Shown: piece by piece, positions 47,162 to 57,996 of the stretch
How the letters are laid out: each line of letters opens with the position of its first letter
Numbering within the stretch: position 1 is the first letter of the stretch
Source of the DNA: Gibbsiella quercinecans
GTDB lineage: Bacteria; Pseudomonadota; Gammaproteobacteria; Enterobacterales; Enterobacteriaceae
Direction of reading: 5' to 3'
Assembly (NCBI RefSeq): GCF_002291425.1
Contig: NZ_CP014136.1
Span: 4,154,001 to 4,218,000 of the forward strand
DNA: 64,000 nucleotides
Program-made: the position numbers and the translations under genes
Notes under the pieces: model-generated
What the model was told of the DNA's origin: nothing
Database searches by the model: none
Seen by the model: only the letters and a program-made list of their open reading frames with translations

Positions 47162-48184
47162 ATGAAAACAACACGGGTTAAGAATCTGATGCTGAAAGGA
47201 TGGCTGGCGGCCGCATTGTTGGCCAGCGGTAGCGTTTCTGCGGCTGAATTGCTCAACAGCTCCTACGACGTTTCCCGTGAGCTGTTTGCCGCGTTGAATC
47301 CGGGGTTCGAACAACAATGGAACCAACAGCATCCGGGCGACACGCTGACAATCAAACAATCGCACGCCGGCTCGTCAAAGCAGGCGTTGGCGATCCTGCA
47401 GGGGCTGCGCGCGGATGTGGTGACCTACAACCAGGTGAGCGATGTGCAGATTCTGCACGATCGCGGGCAACTGATCCCGGCCGACTGGCAGGCGCGTTTA
47501 CCGAATAACAGTTCACCTTTTTATTCCACCATGGCGTTCCTGGTGCGTAAAGGCAACCCGAAAGGCATCAAGAGCTGGGACGATCTGGTGCGTACCGACG
47601 TCAAGTTGGTGTTCCCGAACCCGAAAACTTCCGGCAATGGCCGTTACACCTATCTGGCCGCCTGGGGCGCAGCCAGCCAGGCTGACGGCAACGACGCGGC
47701 CAAAACCCGCGCGTTTATGACCCAGTTCCTGAAAAACGTCGAAGTGTTCGACACCGGCGGGCGCGGCGCGACCACCACCTTCGTGGAACGCGGCCTCGGG
47801 GATGTGCTGATCAGCTTCGAATCCGAAGTGAATAACATCCGTAAGCAGTACGGTGAAGATAACTATCAGGTGATTGTGCCGCCGGTGGATATTCTGGCGG
47901 AGTTCCCGGTGGCCTGGGTGGACAGCAACGTGCAGCGTAACGGCACCGAGCAGGCGGCCAAAGACTACCTGAATTACCTCTACAGCCCGGCGGCTCAGAA
48001 AGTGATCACCAGTTTCTACTACCGCGTGTATGACCAGAAGGCGATGGACGCGGCAAAAAATCAGTTCCCTGACACCCGGCTGTTCCGGGTGGAAGATCAG
48101 TTTGGCAGTTGGCCGCAGGTGATGAGCACGCATTTTGCCACCGGCGGCGAACTGGATCGGTTGTTAGCAGCAGGGCATAAGTAA
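47162..48184 (+). CDS. cysP: Thiosulfate-binding protein CysP
   Basis: The 340-residue periplasmic protein has a signal sequence ([23 protein letters not shown]). It carries the sulfate/thiosulfate-binding family motifs [22 protein letters not shown] and [16 protein letters not shown] with the GRGATTTF helix. It delivers thiosulfate (and sulfate) to the CysTWA transporter. Its stop and the cysT ATG share a base, so the operon is tightly coupled. Confidence 0.97.
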   Translation: MKTTRVKNLMLKGWLAAALLASGSVSAAELLNSSYDVSRELFAALNPGFEQQWNQQHPGDTLTIKQSHAGSSKQALAILQGLRADVVTYNQVSDVQILHDRGQLIPADWQARLPNNSSPFYSTMAFLVRKGNPKGIKSWDDLVRTDVKLVFPNPKTSGNGRYTYLAAWGAASQADGNDAAKTRAFMTQFLKNVEVFDTGGRGATTTFVERGLGDVLISFESEVNNIRKQYGEDNYQVIVPPVDILAEFPVAWVDSNVQRNGTEQAAKDYLNYLYSPAAQKVITSFYYRVYDQKAMDAAKNQFPDTRLFRVEDQFGSWPQVMSTHFATGGELDRLLAAGHK

Positions 48185-49020
48185 TGTTGTTGTCGTCCAC
48201 CAGTAAACGGGTATTGCCCGGATTTGGCCTTAGCCTGGGCAGCAGTTTGTTTTATGTCTGCCTGATTTTACTGCTGCCGCTCAGCGCGTTGGTGATGCAA
48301 CTGGCGCAGATGAGCCTGGCGCAATATTGGGAAGTGATCACCAGCCCGCAGGTGGTGGCCGCCTACAAAGTCACCTTACTGTCGGCGACGGTTGCCAGCC
48401 TGTTCAATGCCGTATTCGGCATGCTGATGGCATGGATACTGACGCGTTATCGTTTCCCTGGCCGTGCGTTGCTTGATGGCCTGATGGATTTGCCGTTTGC
48501 GTTGCCCACCGCGGTGGCGGGCTTAACGCTGGCGGGGCTGTTTTCCACCACGGGTTGGTATGGGCAGTGGCTGGCGCACTTTGATATCAAGGTCACCTTT
48601 ACCTGGCTGGGGATTGCGGTGGCGATGGCGTTTACCAGCATCCCGTTCGTGGTGCGCACCGTGCAGCCGGTGTTGGAAGAGTTGGGGCCGGAGTATGAAG
48701 AAGCGGCGGAAACCCTGGGGGCAACCCGTTGGCAGAGCTTCCGCCGTGTGGTGTTGCCGGAAGTGGCGCCGGCGCTGCTGGCCGGCACGGCGATCTCCTT
48801 CACCCGCAGCCTGGGCGAATTCGGCGCGGTGATTTTTATCGCCGGCAACATCGCCTGGAAAACGGAAGTGACCTCGCTGATGATTTTTGTGCGGTTGCAG
48901 GAATTTGACTACCCGGCGGCGAGTGCTATCGCCTCGGTGATTCTGGCGGCGTCGCTGCTGTTGCTGTTTAGCATCAACATGCTGCAAAGCCGCTTTGGCA
49001 AACGCATCGGGGGGCACTGA
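48184..49020 (+). CDS. cysT: Sulfate/thiosulfate ABC permease CysT (CysU)
   Basis: The 278-residue inner-membrane permease has six predicted helices. The coupling loop is EYEEAAETLGATRWQSFRRVVLPE and a late block reads SLGEFGAVIFIAGNIAWKTEV, as in CysT. It pairs with CysW; its stop overlaps the cysW start. Confidence 0.97.
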   Translation: MLLSSTSKRVLPGFGLSLGSSLFYVCLILLLPLSALVMQLAQMSLAQYWEVITSPQVVAAYKVTLLSATVASLFNAVFGMLMAWILTRYRFPGRALLDGLMDLPFALPTAVAGLTLAGLFSTTGWYGQWLAHFDIKVTFTWLGIAVAMAFTSIPFVVRTVQPVLEELGPEYEEAAETLGATRWQSFRRVVLPEVAPALLAGTAISFTRSLGEFGAVIFIAGNIAWKTEVTSLMIFVRLQEFDYPAASAIASVILAASLLLLFSINMLQSRFGKRIGGH

Positions 49021-49895
49021 TGGCTGATGTAACTGCCTTCAATGGCGTTGAGCGCCCTGGCATCAACTGGGGCAAATGGGTTCTGATCGGCCTTGGCATG
49101 CTGTTTTCGCTGCTGTTGCTGGTGATCCCCATGATTTCGATTTTTGCCGAGGCCTTTTCCAAGGGTGCCGGCGAAATGTGGCGCAACCTGCTTGATGCGG
49201 ACATGCTGCATGCGATTTGGCTGACGGTGCTGATCGCGCTGATCACGGTGCCGGTCAACCTGGTGTTCGGCACGCTGCTGGCGTGGCTGGTGACGCGGTT
49301 CACCTTTCCGGGCCGCCAGCTGTTGCTGACGCTGATCGACATTCCGTTTGCCGTCTCGCCGGTGGTGGCGGGGCTGATTTACCTGCTGTTTTACGGCAGC
49401 AACGGCCTGCTGGGCGGCTGGCTGGATGCGCATGATATCCAGTTGATGTTCGCCTGGCCGGGCATGGTGCTGGTCACGGTGTTCGTCACCTGCCCGTTTG
49501 TGGTGCGTGAACTGGTGCCGATGATGCTTAGCCAGGGCAGCCAGGAAGACGAAGCCGCCGTGTTGCTTGGCGCATCCGGCTGGCAGATGTTCCGCCGCGT
49601 CACGCTGCCGAACATCCGTTGGGCGCTGCTGTACGGCGTGGTGCTGACCAACGCGCGCGCCATTGGCGAATTCGGCGCGGTATCGGTGGTTTCTGGTTCT
49701 ATCCGCGGTGAGACATACAGCTTGCCGCTGCAGGTTGAGTTATTGCAGCAGGATTACAACACCGTCGGCTCCTTTACGGCGGCTGCGTTATTGACCGTGA
49801 TGGCAATCGTGACCCTATTTTTGAAGAGTGCGCTGCAGTGGCGGTTGGAACGCCAGAACATACGGCGCGATCGGGAGGCAAATAATGAGCATTGA
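49020..49895 (+). CDS. cysW: Sulfate/thiosulfate ABC permease CysW
   Basis: The protein has 291 residues with the EAA-type loop [22 protein letters not shown] and the block [21 protein letters not shown] typical of CysW. It overlaps cysA by 11 bp. It forms the permease heterodimer with CysT. Confidence 0.97.
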   Translation: MADVTAFNGVERPGINWGKWVLIGLGMLFSLLLLVIPMISIFAEAFSKGAGEMWRNLLDADMLHAIWLTVLIALITVPVNLVFGTLLAWLVTRFTFPGRQLLLTLIDIPFAVSPVVAGLIYLLFYGSNGLLGGWLDAHDIQLMFAWPGMVLVTVFVTCPFVVRELVPMMLSQGSQEDEAAVLLGASGWQMFRRVTLPNIRWALLYGVVLTNARAIGEFGAVSVVSGSIRGETYSLPLQVELLQQDYNTVGSFTAAALLTVMAIVTLFLKSALQWRLERQNIRRDREANNEH

Positions 49896-50973
49896 GATTA
49901 ACAGCATCAATAAATATTTCGGTCGTACCAAGGTATTGAACGATATCACGCTCGATATTCCTTCCGGTGAGATGGTGGCGTTGCTTGGGCCTTCCGGCTC
50001 GGGCAAAACCACCTTGCTGCGCATTATCGCCGGCCTGGAAAGCCAAAGCGGCGGTAAGCTGAGCTTCCACGGCACCGACGTTAGCCGGGTGCATGCGCGC
50101 GATCGTCAGGTTGGCTTTGTGTTCCAGCACTACGCGCTGTTCCGCCATATGACCGTATTCGATAACGTGGCGTTTGGCCTGACGGTGCTGCCGCGCCGTG
50201 AGCGCCCCAATGCGGCGGCGATCAAACAAAAAGTGCAGCAACTGCTGGAAATGGTGCAACTGGCCCATCTGGCCAACCGTTTCCCCTCGCAGCTGTCCGG
50301 CGGGCAGAAACAGCGTGTGGCGCTAGCCCGTGCGCTGGCGGTGGAACCGCAGATCCTGCTGTTGGATGAGCCTTTCGGCGCCCTGGATGCCCAGGTGCGT
50401 AAAGAGCTGCGCCGCTGGCTGCGCCAACTGCATGAAGAGCTGAAGTTCACCAGTGTGTTCGTGACGCACGATCAGGAAGAGGCGATGGAAGTTGCCGATC
50501 GCATCGTGGTGATGAGCCAGGGCAATATTGAACAGGTCGGTGCGCCGAGCGATATCATGCGCGAACCCGCCACCCGCTTCGTGCTGGAGTTTATGGGTGA
50601 GGTTAACCGCCTTAACGGCGAAATCCGGGGTTCGCAACTGTTTGTCGGCGCCCATCAGTGGCCGCTGTCGTTCCAACCGATGCACCAGGGGCCGGTTGAA
50701 CTGTTCCTGCGCCCGTGGGAAATGGAAATCAGCACGGAAAGCAGCGTTCGCTGCCCATTGCCGGTGCAGGTGCTGGAAATCAGCCCGCGTGGCCACTATT
50801 GGCAACTGGTGGTGCAGCCGCTCGGCTGGCACCAGGAGCCGATCAGCGTGGTGTTGCCGGAAGGCAACGGCACCCCAGAGCGTGGCAGTCGCTATTTTGT
50901 CGGCAGCCTCAATGCGCGCCTGTACGCCGGTAATCAATTGTTGCAGCCTGTTGCGTTAGCGAAAAGCGCCTGA
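49885..50973 (+). CDS. cysA: Sulfate/thiosulfate ABC ATPase CysA
   Basis: The 362-residue ATPase has Walker [13 protein letters not shown], signature [15 protein letters not shown], Walker [17 protein letters not shown]-loop [13 protein letters not shown] and a C-terminal regulatory TOBE-like part. The start at 49885 ([18 protein letters not shown]) is set by homology and overlaps cysW. Confidence 0.97.
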   Translation: MSIEINSINKYFGRTKVLNDITLDIPSGEMVALLGPSGSGKTTLLRIIAGLESQSGGKLSFHGTDVSRVHARDRQVGFVFQHYALFRHMTVFDNVAFGLTVLPRRERPNAAAIKQKVQQLLEMVQLAHLANRFPSQLSGGQKQRVALARALAVEPQILLLDEPFGALDAQVRKELRRWLRQLHEELKFTSVFVTHDQEEAMEVADRIVVMSQGNIEQVGAPSDIMREPATRFVLEFMGEVNRLNGEIRGSQLFVGAHQWPLSFQPMHQGPVELFLRPWEMEISTESSVRCPLPVQVLEISPRGHYWQLVVQPLGWHQEPISVVLPEGNGTPERGSRYFVGSLNARLYAGNQLLQPVALAKSA

Positions 50974-51013
50974 TAATTTTAACCGTCCAAAACGGTTGAT
51001 ACAGGCAGATAGA

Positions 51014-51895
51014 GTGACAACGCTGGAACAATGCATCGGGAATACCCCGCTGGTAAAACTACAACGCCTGGTCGCAGGGCTGAACAGCGAAGTGTGGGTT
51101 AAGCTGGAAGGTAACAATCCCGCCGGCTCAGTCAAAGACCGCGCCGCGTTGGCGATGATCCAACAGGCGGAACTTCGCGGCGAGATTTCGCCGGGGGATA
51201 CGCTGATCGAAGCGACCAGCGGCAATACCGGCATCGCGCTGGCGATGATCGCGGCACTCAAAGGCTATTCCCTCAAATTGCTGATGCCCGAAAACATGAG
51301 CATCGAACGCCAGGCGGCGATGCGCGCATACGGTGCGGAGCTGATCCTGGTCAGCCGCGATCAGGGGATGGAAGGCGCGCGCGATCTGGCGCTGCACATG
51401 CAGCAGCAGGGGCAGGGTAAGGTATTGGATCAGTTCAACAACCTTGATAACCCATATGCGCATTTCACCACCACCGGGCCGGAAATCTGGCGGCAAACGC
51501 AGCAACGCATCACCCACTTCGTTTCCAGCATGGGCACCACTGGGACCATTACCGGGGTTGGCGGCTACCTGAAAAGCCAAAACCCCGCGGTGAGGATTAT
51601 CGGCCTGCAGCCGGCGGAAGGCAGCAACATCCCAGGTATTCGCCGTTGGCCACCAGCCTATCTGCCGCGCATCTTCCGCCCGGAACTGGTTGATCAGGTG
51701 CTGGATATGGCGCAGATCGATGCGGAACAGACCATGCGGCTGCTGGCGCAGCGCGAAGGCATCTTTTGCGGCGTCAGCTCCGGCGGTGCCGTGGCCGGGG
51801 CCTTGCAGATTGCGGCGGCCAACCCTGGCAGCCTGGTGGTGGCGATAATCTGCGATCGCGGCGATCGTTACCTTTCCACTGGGGTCTTTAATTAA
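51014..51895 (+). CDS. cysM: Cysteine synthase B
   Basis: The 293-residue PLP enzyme makes cysteine (or S-sulfocysteine from thiosulfate) from O-acetylserine. PLP Lys41 is in [25 protein letters not shown], the glycine loop SSMGTTGTITGVG and FCGVSSGGAVAG are intact. I chose the GTG at 51014, which gives VTTLEQCIGNTPL in line with E. coli CysM; a TTG at 50996 is less likely. It follows cysA by 40 bp and fits thiosulfate assimilation by the operon. Confidence 0.95.
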   Translation: MTTLEQCIGNTPLVKLQRLVAGLNSEVWVKLEGNNPAGSVKDRAALAMIQQAELRGEISPGDTLIEATSGNTGIALAMIAALKGYSLKLLMPENMSIERQAAMRAYGAELILVSRDQGMEGARDLALHMQQQGQGKVLDQFNNLDNPYAHFTTTGPEIWRQTQQRITHFVSSMGTTGTITGVGGYLKSQNPAVRIIGLQPAEGSNIPGIRRWPPAYLPRIFRPELVDQVLDMAQIDAEQTMRLLAQREGIFCGVSSGGAVAGALQIAAANPGSLVVAIICDRGDRYLSTGVFN

Positions 51896-51940
51896 AACCT
51901 GAACCGGGGCAGCAATGAGCGCCGCCCCGCGATCATCGGG

Positions 51941-53890
51941 TTATTCCCTTTCCAGCGCATGGATAGGATCCATCGCCGCGGCGCGTTTGGCGGGGAAAAA
52001 GCCAAAAATTACGCCAATCAGCGTCGAACAGACAAAAGCCGCGACGATCGAACCCAGCGAATACACCATGCCGAAGCGGCTGCTGAACTGGCCGAACAAG
52101 ACGCCAATCCCCAGCGAGAGCAGCACCCCCAGCGCGCCGCCCAGCAGGCACACCAGCACCGCTTCAATCAGGAATTGTTGCATGATATCGCTGGCGCGGG
52201 CGCCCACCGCCATCCGCACGCCGATTTCACGCGTCCGTTCCGTCACCGAGACCAGCATGATATTCATGACGCCGATCCCGCCGACAATCAGTGAGATCAG
52301 CGCGATCATCGATACCAGCAGGGTCAGGGTCGCCGTGGTTTTCTCGATCATCTGGCGAATGCTGTCGGTGTTCATCACGAAAAAGTCTTTGCTGCCGTGG
52401 CGCTGGGTCAGCAGGCGGGTAATGCCGTCTTCCGCGGTGCTCAGATCGATATCGTCGTTGACCCGCACCGTGATGCTTTTCAGGTAGCTTTGGCCGAGCA
52501 TGCGTTTCATCGCCGTGGTGTAAGGGATCCACACATTCAGATTTTCATCGCTGCCGAAACCGCTCTGTTTTTTGGCGGCCACACCGATAACCCGGCAGGG
52601 CAGGGAGCCCAGCAGGAGCACTTCCCCAATGGGGTTTTTACCGGCAGGGAACAGCTTATCGCGCGTGTTTTCATCGATCACCACTTCCTGCATCAGGTGT
52701 TCAACACTGGTGCGGTTGAACGCCATACCGCTGTCGATATCGTATCCTCGCACCAGGAAATACTGCTCGCCAACGCCATTGACCGTGCCGCTGACCGAGC
52801 GGTTGCCATAGCGCAGGGTGGTGGAGGTAGACAGGCTTGGCGTGACGCTGTGCACGTAGTTCTGCTGTGCCAACGCGTCGGCGTCGGTGGCGCGCAGGGT
52901 TTGGATGGCGGCGGAGCGCATGTCGCCGAAATCCTTGCCGGGGAATATCTCCAGCGTGCTGGTGCCCATCGCGCTGATGTCGGCCAATACACGCTGCTGT
53001 GAGCCTTTGCCCAGCGCAACGACGGAAACCACGGAGGCAATGCCGATGATAATGCCCAACATGGTCAGCAGGGTACGCAGGCGCTGCGACGCCATCGCCA
53101 GCAACGCCATTTTGAACGCTTCGAGAAAACGGTCGCGCTGTGCCAACCAAGGGCTGCTGGTGTGGTCGGGCTTTTTCGGCAGCAGGGCGGTCACCGGCGG
53201 CGTTTTCTGCCGGTCGGCGACGATTTCGCCATCGTGTATCTCGATAATGCGCTGGGCGTTGCCGGCGATCTGCATATCGTGGGTAACCAGGATCACCGTG
53301 TGGCCGCGGGCGTGCAGATCTTTAAGGATCGACAGCACTTCCTGCCCGCTGCGGCTGTCCAGCGCGCCGGTGGGCTCATCCGCCAGGATCACCTCGCCGC
53401 CGTTAATCAGCGCCCGGGCGATGCTGACGCGTTGTTGTTGGCCGCCGGAAAGCTGGCCGGGGTGGTAATCCAGGCGATCGCCTAACCCCAGGCGCTTTAG
53501 CAGATCCTCCGCCCGTTGCTGCCGGGCTACGCGCGCGTAGCCGGCGTAAATGGCGGGCACTTCAACGTTGCCGCGTGCGGTGAGATCCCGCAGCAAATGA
53601 TAGCGCTGGAAGATAAAGCCGAAATGTTCACGGCGCAGTTCGGCCAGGCTATCGCGATCCAATTGCCCGGTGCTGCGGCCGGCCACCCGATAATCGCCGC
53701 CGCTGGGGCGATCGAGGCAGCCGAGGATGTTCATCAGCGTGGATTTGCCAGAGCCGGAGGCGCCGACGATCGCCACCATTTCGCCGCGGTTGATCGTCAA
53801 ATTGATGTTATTCAGCACCGTCACGGTTTGCTCGCCGGCCTTGAAACGGCGGGTAATGCCGCTTAGTTGCAGCAGGGGTTGTGCGCTCAT
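51941..53890 (-). CDS. macB: Macrolide/peptide export ATP-binding/permease MacB
   Basis: The protein has 649 residues: an N-terminal ATPase (Walker [13 protein letters not shown], signature [15 protein letters not shown], Walker [14 protein letters not shown]), then four helices with a large periplasmic domain and the FtsX-like C-terminus ([15 protein letters not shown]). It works with MacA and TolC to export macrolides, toxins or peptides from the periplasm. It lies 2 bp after macA in one operon. E. coli has macAB elsewhere. Confidence 0.95.
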   Translation of the reverse strand: MSAQPLLQLSGITRRFKAGEQTVTVLNNINLTINRGEMVAIVGASGSGKSTLMNILGCLDRPSGGDYRVAGRSTGQLDRDSLAELRREHFGFIFQRYHLLRDLTARGNVEVPAIYAGYARVARQQRAEDLLKRLGLGDRLDYHPGQLSGGQQQRVSIARALINGGEVILADEPTGALDSRSGQEVLSILKDLHARGHTVILVTHDMQIAGNAQRIIEIHDGEIVADRQKTPPVTALLPKKPDHTSSPWLAQRDRFLEAFKMALLAMASQRLRTLLTMLGIIIGIASVVSVVALGKGSQQRVLADISAMGTSTLEIFPGKDFGDMRSAAIQTLRATDADALAQQNYVHSVTPSLSTSTTLRYGNRSVSGTVNGVGEQYFLVRGYDIDSGMAFNRTSVEHLMQEVVIDENTRDKLFPAGKNPIGEVLLLGSLPCRVIGVAAKKQSGFGSDENLNVWIPYTTAMKRMLGQSYLKSITVRVNDDIDLSTAEDGITRLLTQRHGSKDFFVMNTDSIRQMIEKTTATLTLLVSMIALISLIVGGIGVMNIMLVSVTERTREIGVRMAVGARASDIMQQFLIEAVLVCLLGGALGVLLSLGIGVLFGQFSSRFGMVYSLGSIVAAFVCSTLIGVIFGFFPAKRAAAMDPIHALERE

Positions 53891-53892
53891 GC

Positions 53893-55089
53893 TTACATCC
53901 CCATCGGCGGTGGGCCCATGTGGCCGTTGCTTGCCGTACTTCCCCCCAACTGGCTGATAATGACTTTTTCGCCGGCCTGGAGACCACTGATAATCTGGGC
54001 GTCAATGTTGTTGTTGATGCCGACTTTCACCGGGCGCCGTTCAATGCCGCCCTGGCTGTCCACCACCTGTATCCAATCGCCATGCAGCGCCGTGGCGGGG
54101 ATTACCACCGCATTTTTCACCTGCTGCAGCACAATATATACCTGTGCCGTCATGGAGATACGCAATGCGCCGTCCGGGTTGGCGGCGTCAAACAGGCCGT
54201 TGTAGTAAATCGCGCTGCTGGAAGACGATGAGCTGCTGCTGGAACTGCTGCTGCTACTGGATGTCGATGTATCGTCGTTGATCGTGTCCGGCGCCGGCTC
54301 TACCGCACGCAAGGTGGCGTGATAGCGCTTGTCGGGTTCGCCGAGGATGGTGAAATAGACCGGCATGCCGGTTTTGACCTTCACGACGTCCGCCTCGGAA
54401 ATCTGCGCTTTAATGGTCATGGTATCCAATTTGGCGACCTTGGCGATGGTGGGCGCGCTTTGCACGGCGTTGACCGTCTGGCCTTCCTCCACCGGGATCG
54501 CCACAATGGTGCCGTCCATCGGGGCGGTGATTTTGGTATAGCCGAGGTTAAGCTGGGCGGTGCTGACCGCAATCTGTGCCTGCGCTATCTGGGCATCAAG
54601 GGCTTCGATGTCGGCAAGGGTCGCGTCCAGGGTGGCTCTGGCGCTGTCATAATCGGCCTGTACGCCAAGGCCGCGCGCCAGAATTTTTTGCTGGCGCTCG
54701 AAGGCCAACTGGTTATTGCGTAATGCGGCATGTTTGGCCGCGCGTTGCGCCTGCACGTTTTTCAGCGCGGCCTGCGCATCCCGCAGGGTATTCTGCTGGG
54801 TGAGATCGTCAATTTCAGCGACCGGTTGCCCTTTGTGCACTCTATCACCGAGGGCAACACTCAGCACTTTGATTTGCCCGGAAACCTGGGCGCCGATGCT
54901 GACCAGCTTTTGCGCTTCTATGGTGCCATCGGCCAGCACCGTTTGCTCCAGATCGCGCGTTTGCGCGACGGCGGTGATATAACGGGGAGCGTCGGGCGTT
55001 CTGAATAAAATAAAGTAGCTGAACAGCGCTGCACATACAGCAATAACCAACAGTATCAGGTACAGTTTCGAACGTTTGGCCAGTGGCAT
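53893..55089 (-). CDS. macA: MacA periplasmic adaptor with a poly-serine insertion
   Basis: The 398-residue membrane-fusion protein has an N-terminal TM anchor ([21 protein letters not shown]), a lipoyl and hairpin region ([14 protein letters not shown], coiled coil with repeated Ala/Gln at about 95-165) and barrel domains. The unusual point is a run of 16 serines (54214-54261), preceded by TST, between DTINDD and AIYYNGLFD. All kinds of serine codons are mixed, so it is not a simple DNA repeat. E. coli MacA has nothing comparable that I recall. The rest looks normal. Confidence 0.9.
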   Translation of the reverse strand: MPLAKRSKLYLILLVIAVCAALFSYFILFRTPDAPRYITAVAQTRDLEQTVLADGTIEAQKLVSIGAQVSGQIKVLSVALGDRVHKGQPVAEIDDLTQQNTLRDAQAALKNVQAQRAAKHAALRNNQLAFERQQKILARGLGVQADYDSARATLDATLADIEALDAQIAQAQIAVSTAQLNLGYTKITAPMDGTIVAIPVEEGQTVNAVQSAPTIAKVAKLDTMTIKAQISEADVVKVKTGMPVYFTILGEPDKRYHATLRAVEPAPDTINDDTSTSSSSSSSSSSSSSSSSAIYYNGLFDAANPDGALRISMTAQVYIVLQQVKNAVVIPATALHGDWIQVVDSQGGIERRPVKVGINNNIDAQIISGLQAGEKVIISQLGGSTASNGHMGPPPMGM

Positions 55090-55263
55090 AACAACATTTT
55101 TTCCTTGTGTTGAACACGGTAAAAGTCTTTATGTACTAATTTAACGCGCCAGCGTCCCGGCAGAAGTTAAGTGGCGCTAAGGAATATGTAAGAATAAGGT
55201 AAAACCGGCTGCGAAGTAGGCAGATTGTCGGGAGAATAGCGCGAATATGTATAGGAGCAAAGC

Positions 55264-55944
55264 ATGAAAATTTTGTTGGTCGATGACGATCTGGAACTGG
55301 GCACGATGCTGCGTGAGTACCTGACGGCCGAGGGCTTTAACGCCTCGCTCGTTTTAACCGGCAAAGCCGGGGTGGAAGGAGCGCTGTCCGGTGAATATAC
55401 CGCGATGATCCTCGACATCATGCTGCCTGATATGAGCGGCATTGATGTGCTGCGGGACGTGCGTAAAAAGAGCCGCCTACCGATCATTATGCTGACGGCG
55501 AAGGGTGATAATATCGATAGGGTCATCGGGCTGGAGATGGGCGCCGATGATTACATGCCGAAACCGTGCTACCCGCGCGAATTGGTGGCACGCCTGCGCG
55601 CGGTGCTGCGGCGCGTGGAGGAGCAGCCGGAAGAGGTCGACAGCGACGCGCCGATTATCTTTGGCGATCTGCAGCTTAACCCCTCAACGCGTATCAGCGA
55701 GTGGTGTGGCAAAAGCTTTGATCTCACGGCCTCGGAGTTCAACCTGCTGGAGCTGCTGCTGCGTTCGCCCGAACGCGTGGTGTCGAAGGATGAACTGTCG
55801 GAGCAAGGGCTCGGCCGCCCGCGTGAAGCCTATGATCGCAGCGTGGACGTGCATATCAGCAACATTCGTCAGAAGTTGAGCGTGCTGCCGGGCAATACGC
55901 TCAGTATTGAAACGGTGCGCAGCATCGGCTACCGCATCAGGTAA
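55264..55944 (+). CDS. CpxR/OmpR-family response regulator
   Basis: The protein has 226 residues: a receiver with acidic pocket LVDDDLELG, phospho-acceptor Asp51 in ILDIMLPDMSG and Lys in DDYMPKPCYP, and an OmpR winged helix (FDLTASEFNLLELLLRSPERVVSKDEL, RSVDVHISNIRQKL). It resembles CpxR but cpxR is normally elsewhere, so this is a paralogue. It is divergent from macAB (174-bp gap) and its TAA overlaps the kinase ATG. It probably controls macAB. Confidence 0.88.
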   Translation: MKILLVDDDLELGTMLREYLTAEGFNASLVLTGKAGVEGALSGEYTAMILDIMLPDMSGIDVLRDVRKKSRLPIIMLTAKGDNIDRVIGLEMGADDYMPKPCYPRELVARLRAVLRRVEEQPEEVDSDAPIIFGDLQLNPSTRISEWCGKSFDLTASEFNLLELLLRSPERVVSKDELSEQGLGRPREAYDRSVDVHISNIRQKLSVLPGNTLSIETVRSIGYRIR

Positions 55945-57302
55945 TGCGCATGCGCGGACGATTATTCTGGAAGATCCTGTTCGGTTTTTGGCTGACGTTC
56001 ATTATTATCACCCAGGCGCTGTGGGTGGCGTTTTCGTTGTATGACAACCGCCATGAGCCACCGGATTACGCAGTGGCGCGGCGGATGGCGAACCTGCAGA
56101 TGACATCGGCGGCGGCGATATTGCACAACGGCGGTATGCCGGCGTTAGATATGATGCTGGCCGATTGGCCTGATGACGATCGGCGTTTCTTTAGCGTGCA
56201 GCCGGCTGAACGCCCGCCGGCGGATGCCGTTGAACCCATTTCAGCGCCCGAGGGCGATGCGCCGCCGGCCGTTCGCACCCCGCAGCGTTACGTTGAATAC
56301 GGCCAGGGGGCGGAAAAGCACGGCTATTTGCTGCGTTACGATCTGGAAGGGTTGCGCCAACAATACCGTTCTGAAAGGCGTGGCCATCTTTTGAATATTC
56401 CAGAACCGATGCTGCTGGTCGGTGGCATTGGCGGGCTATTGTTCAGCGCCGTGTTGGCCTGGAACCTGGTGCTGCCGATGCGTCAACTGCGCCGCGGGTT
56501 TGATCGCGTGTCGCAAGGCGATCTGGCGGTGCGGCTATTCCCGTCTATGCGGCGGCGGCACGATGAGCTTTCTGAAGTGGCGCGTGATTTTGATGCGATG
56601 GCGGAACGCCTGGAATTGTTGGTCAGCGCGCGTGAGCAACTGCTGCATGATGTTTCTCATGAGCTGCGTTCGCCGTTGGCGCGCCTGCAGTTGGCGATCG
56701 GCCTTGCCCGACAAAACCCGGAAGGGGTTGAGAATGCCTTGCAGCGGATTGAGCATGAAACCGGCCGGATGGATAAGATGATCGGCGAGCTGCTCACGCT
56801 GTCACGTGCTGAAAACAATAGCCTGCCGGATGAAGAGTATTTCGATCTTTATGGGCTGGTGGAAGCGGTGGTGAGCGACGCGCGTTATGAGGCGCAGATT
56901 CCCGGGGTGGAAATTGTCTTGCTGGCGGATTCTGCGGTGGAATATACCGTGAAGGGCAACGCGGAACTGATGCGGCGGGCGGTAGACAATATCGTGCGCA
57001 ACGCGCTGCGCTTTTCTGCGCAGGGGCAGCGGGTAACGGTGGCGTTGGTGCGGATCGATCAGCAGTTTCAGATTGAGGTCAGCGATCAGGGGCCAGGCGT
57101 TGAGGAATCGAAGCTTTCCAGCATTTTTGATCCCTTCGTGCGGGTAAAATCGTCGATGTCCGGCAAGGGCTATGGGCTGGGGCTGGCGATAACCCGTAAG
57201 GTGGTGTTGGCGCACGGTGGGCAAGTTGACGCCCGCAACGCGGAGCAGGGGGGATTAGTGATTACCTTGCGCATACCTCGCTGGCAGCAGCAACAGGCAT
57301 AA
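55944..57302 (+). CDS. CpxA-like sensor histidine kinase
   Basis: The protein has 452 residues: TM1 (WKILFGFWLTFIIITQALWV), a periplasmic sensor of about 120 residues, and TM2 (MLLVGGIGGLLFSAVLAW). HAMP, the H-box LLHDVSHELRSPLARLQ (His239) and the ATPase (N-box [33 protein letters not shown]) follow. It forms a pair with the preceding regulator through TAATG overlap. The signal is unknown; an envelope or export-related cue is likely given the macAB neighbourhood. Confidence 0.9.
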   Translation: MRMRGRLFWKILFGFWLTFIIITQALWVAFSLYDNRHEPPDYAVARRMANLQMTSAAAILHNGGMPALDMMLADWPDDDRRFFSVQPAERPPADAVEPISAPEGDAPPAVRTPQRYVEYGQGAEKHGYLLRYDLEGLRQQYRSERRGHLLNIPEPMLLVGGIGGLLFSAVLAWNLVLPMRQLRRGFDRVSQGDLAVRLFPSMRRRHDELSEVARDFDAMAERLELLVSAREQLLHDVSHELRSPLARLQLAIGLARQNPEGVENALQRIEHETGRMDKMIGELLTLSRAENNSLPDEEYFDLYGLVEAVVSDARYEAQIPGVEIVLLADSAVEYTVKGNAELMRRAVDNIVRNALRFSAQGQRVTVALVRIDQQFQIEVSDQGPGVEESKLSSIFDPFVRVKSSMSGKGYGLGLAITRKVVLAHGGQVDARNAEQGGLVITLRIPRWQQQQA

Positions 57303-57370
57303 GGCGGTTAACCAACGCGTGCGTTAACCATTTTTACCGGCCCCGTTTTGCCGTTGGCGGCGGGGCAACA

Positions 57371-57403
57371 AAAAAAGCCAGTCGATGAACGACTGGCTTT
57401 TTT
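57371..57403. terminator. Bidirectional terminator between the sensor kinase and crr
   Basis: AAAAAAGCCAGTCG and CGACTGGCTTTTTT flank a five-base loop. Perfect A and T runs on the two sides make it an efficient terminator for both convergent units. Confidence 0.92.
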
Positions 57404-57437
57404 ATGCATGGGGCCAAGCCCCATGGCCTTTCGCAAA

Positions 57438-57947
57438 TTACTTCTTGATGCGAATGATCGGGGTTTCGCCAACGATAACGTTGCCGGAAAGCTTGATCAG
57501 CTCTTTGATCTCATCCATGTTGGAGATAACCACCGGCGTCAGGGTAGACTTGGCTTTTTCTTCCAGCAGCGGCAGATCGAACTCAATCACAACGTCGCCT
57601 TTCTTGACGCGTTGGCCTTCTTCAGCGATGCGTTTGAAACCTTCGCCTTTCAGTTCAACGGTATCGATACCGAAGTGCACGAACAGCTCAATGCCGCTGT
57701 CGGATTCGATAGAGAACGCGTGGTTGGTTTCAAAAATTTTACCGATAGTACCGTCAACCGGTGCAACAATTTTGTTGCCGGCTGGTTTGATGGCAATACC
57801 GTCACCAACGATTTTTTCTGCGAATACTACGTCTGGCACATCTTCGATGTTGACGATTTCGCCAGAAAGCGGAGCAACGATCTCGATAGTGCCCGTGTCT
57901 TTCTTATCATCAGAAACCAGAGATTTCAGTTTATCGAACAAACCCAT
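57438..57947 (-). CDS. crr: PTS glucose EIIA protein (EIIA-Glc)
   Basis: The 169-residue protein is almost the same as E. coli Crr. The active His91 (counting Met1) is in [14 protein letters not shown] and the partner His76 in FETNHAF. It phosphorylates EIICB-Glc and regulates adenylate cyclase and inducer exclusion, so it affects CRP sites such as the candidate at 23013. It is the last gene of ptsHI-crr. Confidence 0.98.
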   Translation of the reverse strand: MGLFDKLKSLVSDDKKDTGTIEIVAPLSGEIVNIEDVPDVVFAEKIVGDGIAIKPAGNKIVAPVDGTIGKIFETNHAFSIESDSGIELFVHFGIDTVELKGEGFKRIAEEGQRVKKGDVVIEFDLPLLEEKAKSTLTPVVISNMDEIKELIKLSGNVIVGETPIIRIKK

Positions 57948-57996
57948 GATCTTCTCCTAAGCATTAAATTGGGCGGCGTTCCAGTGTTTGGGCCGT

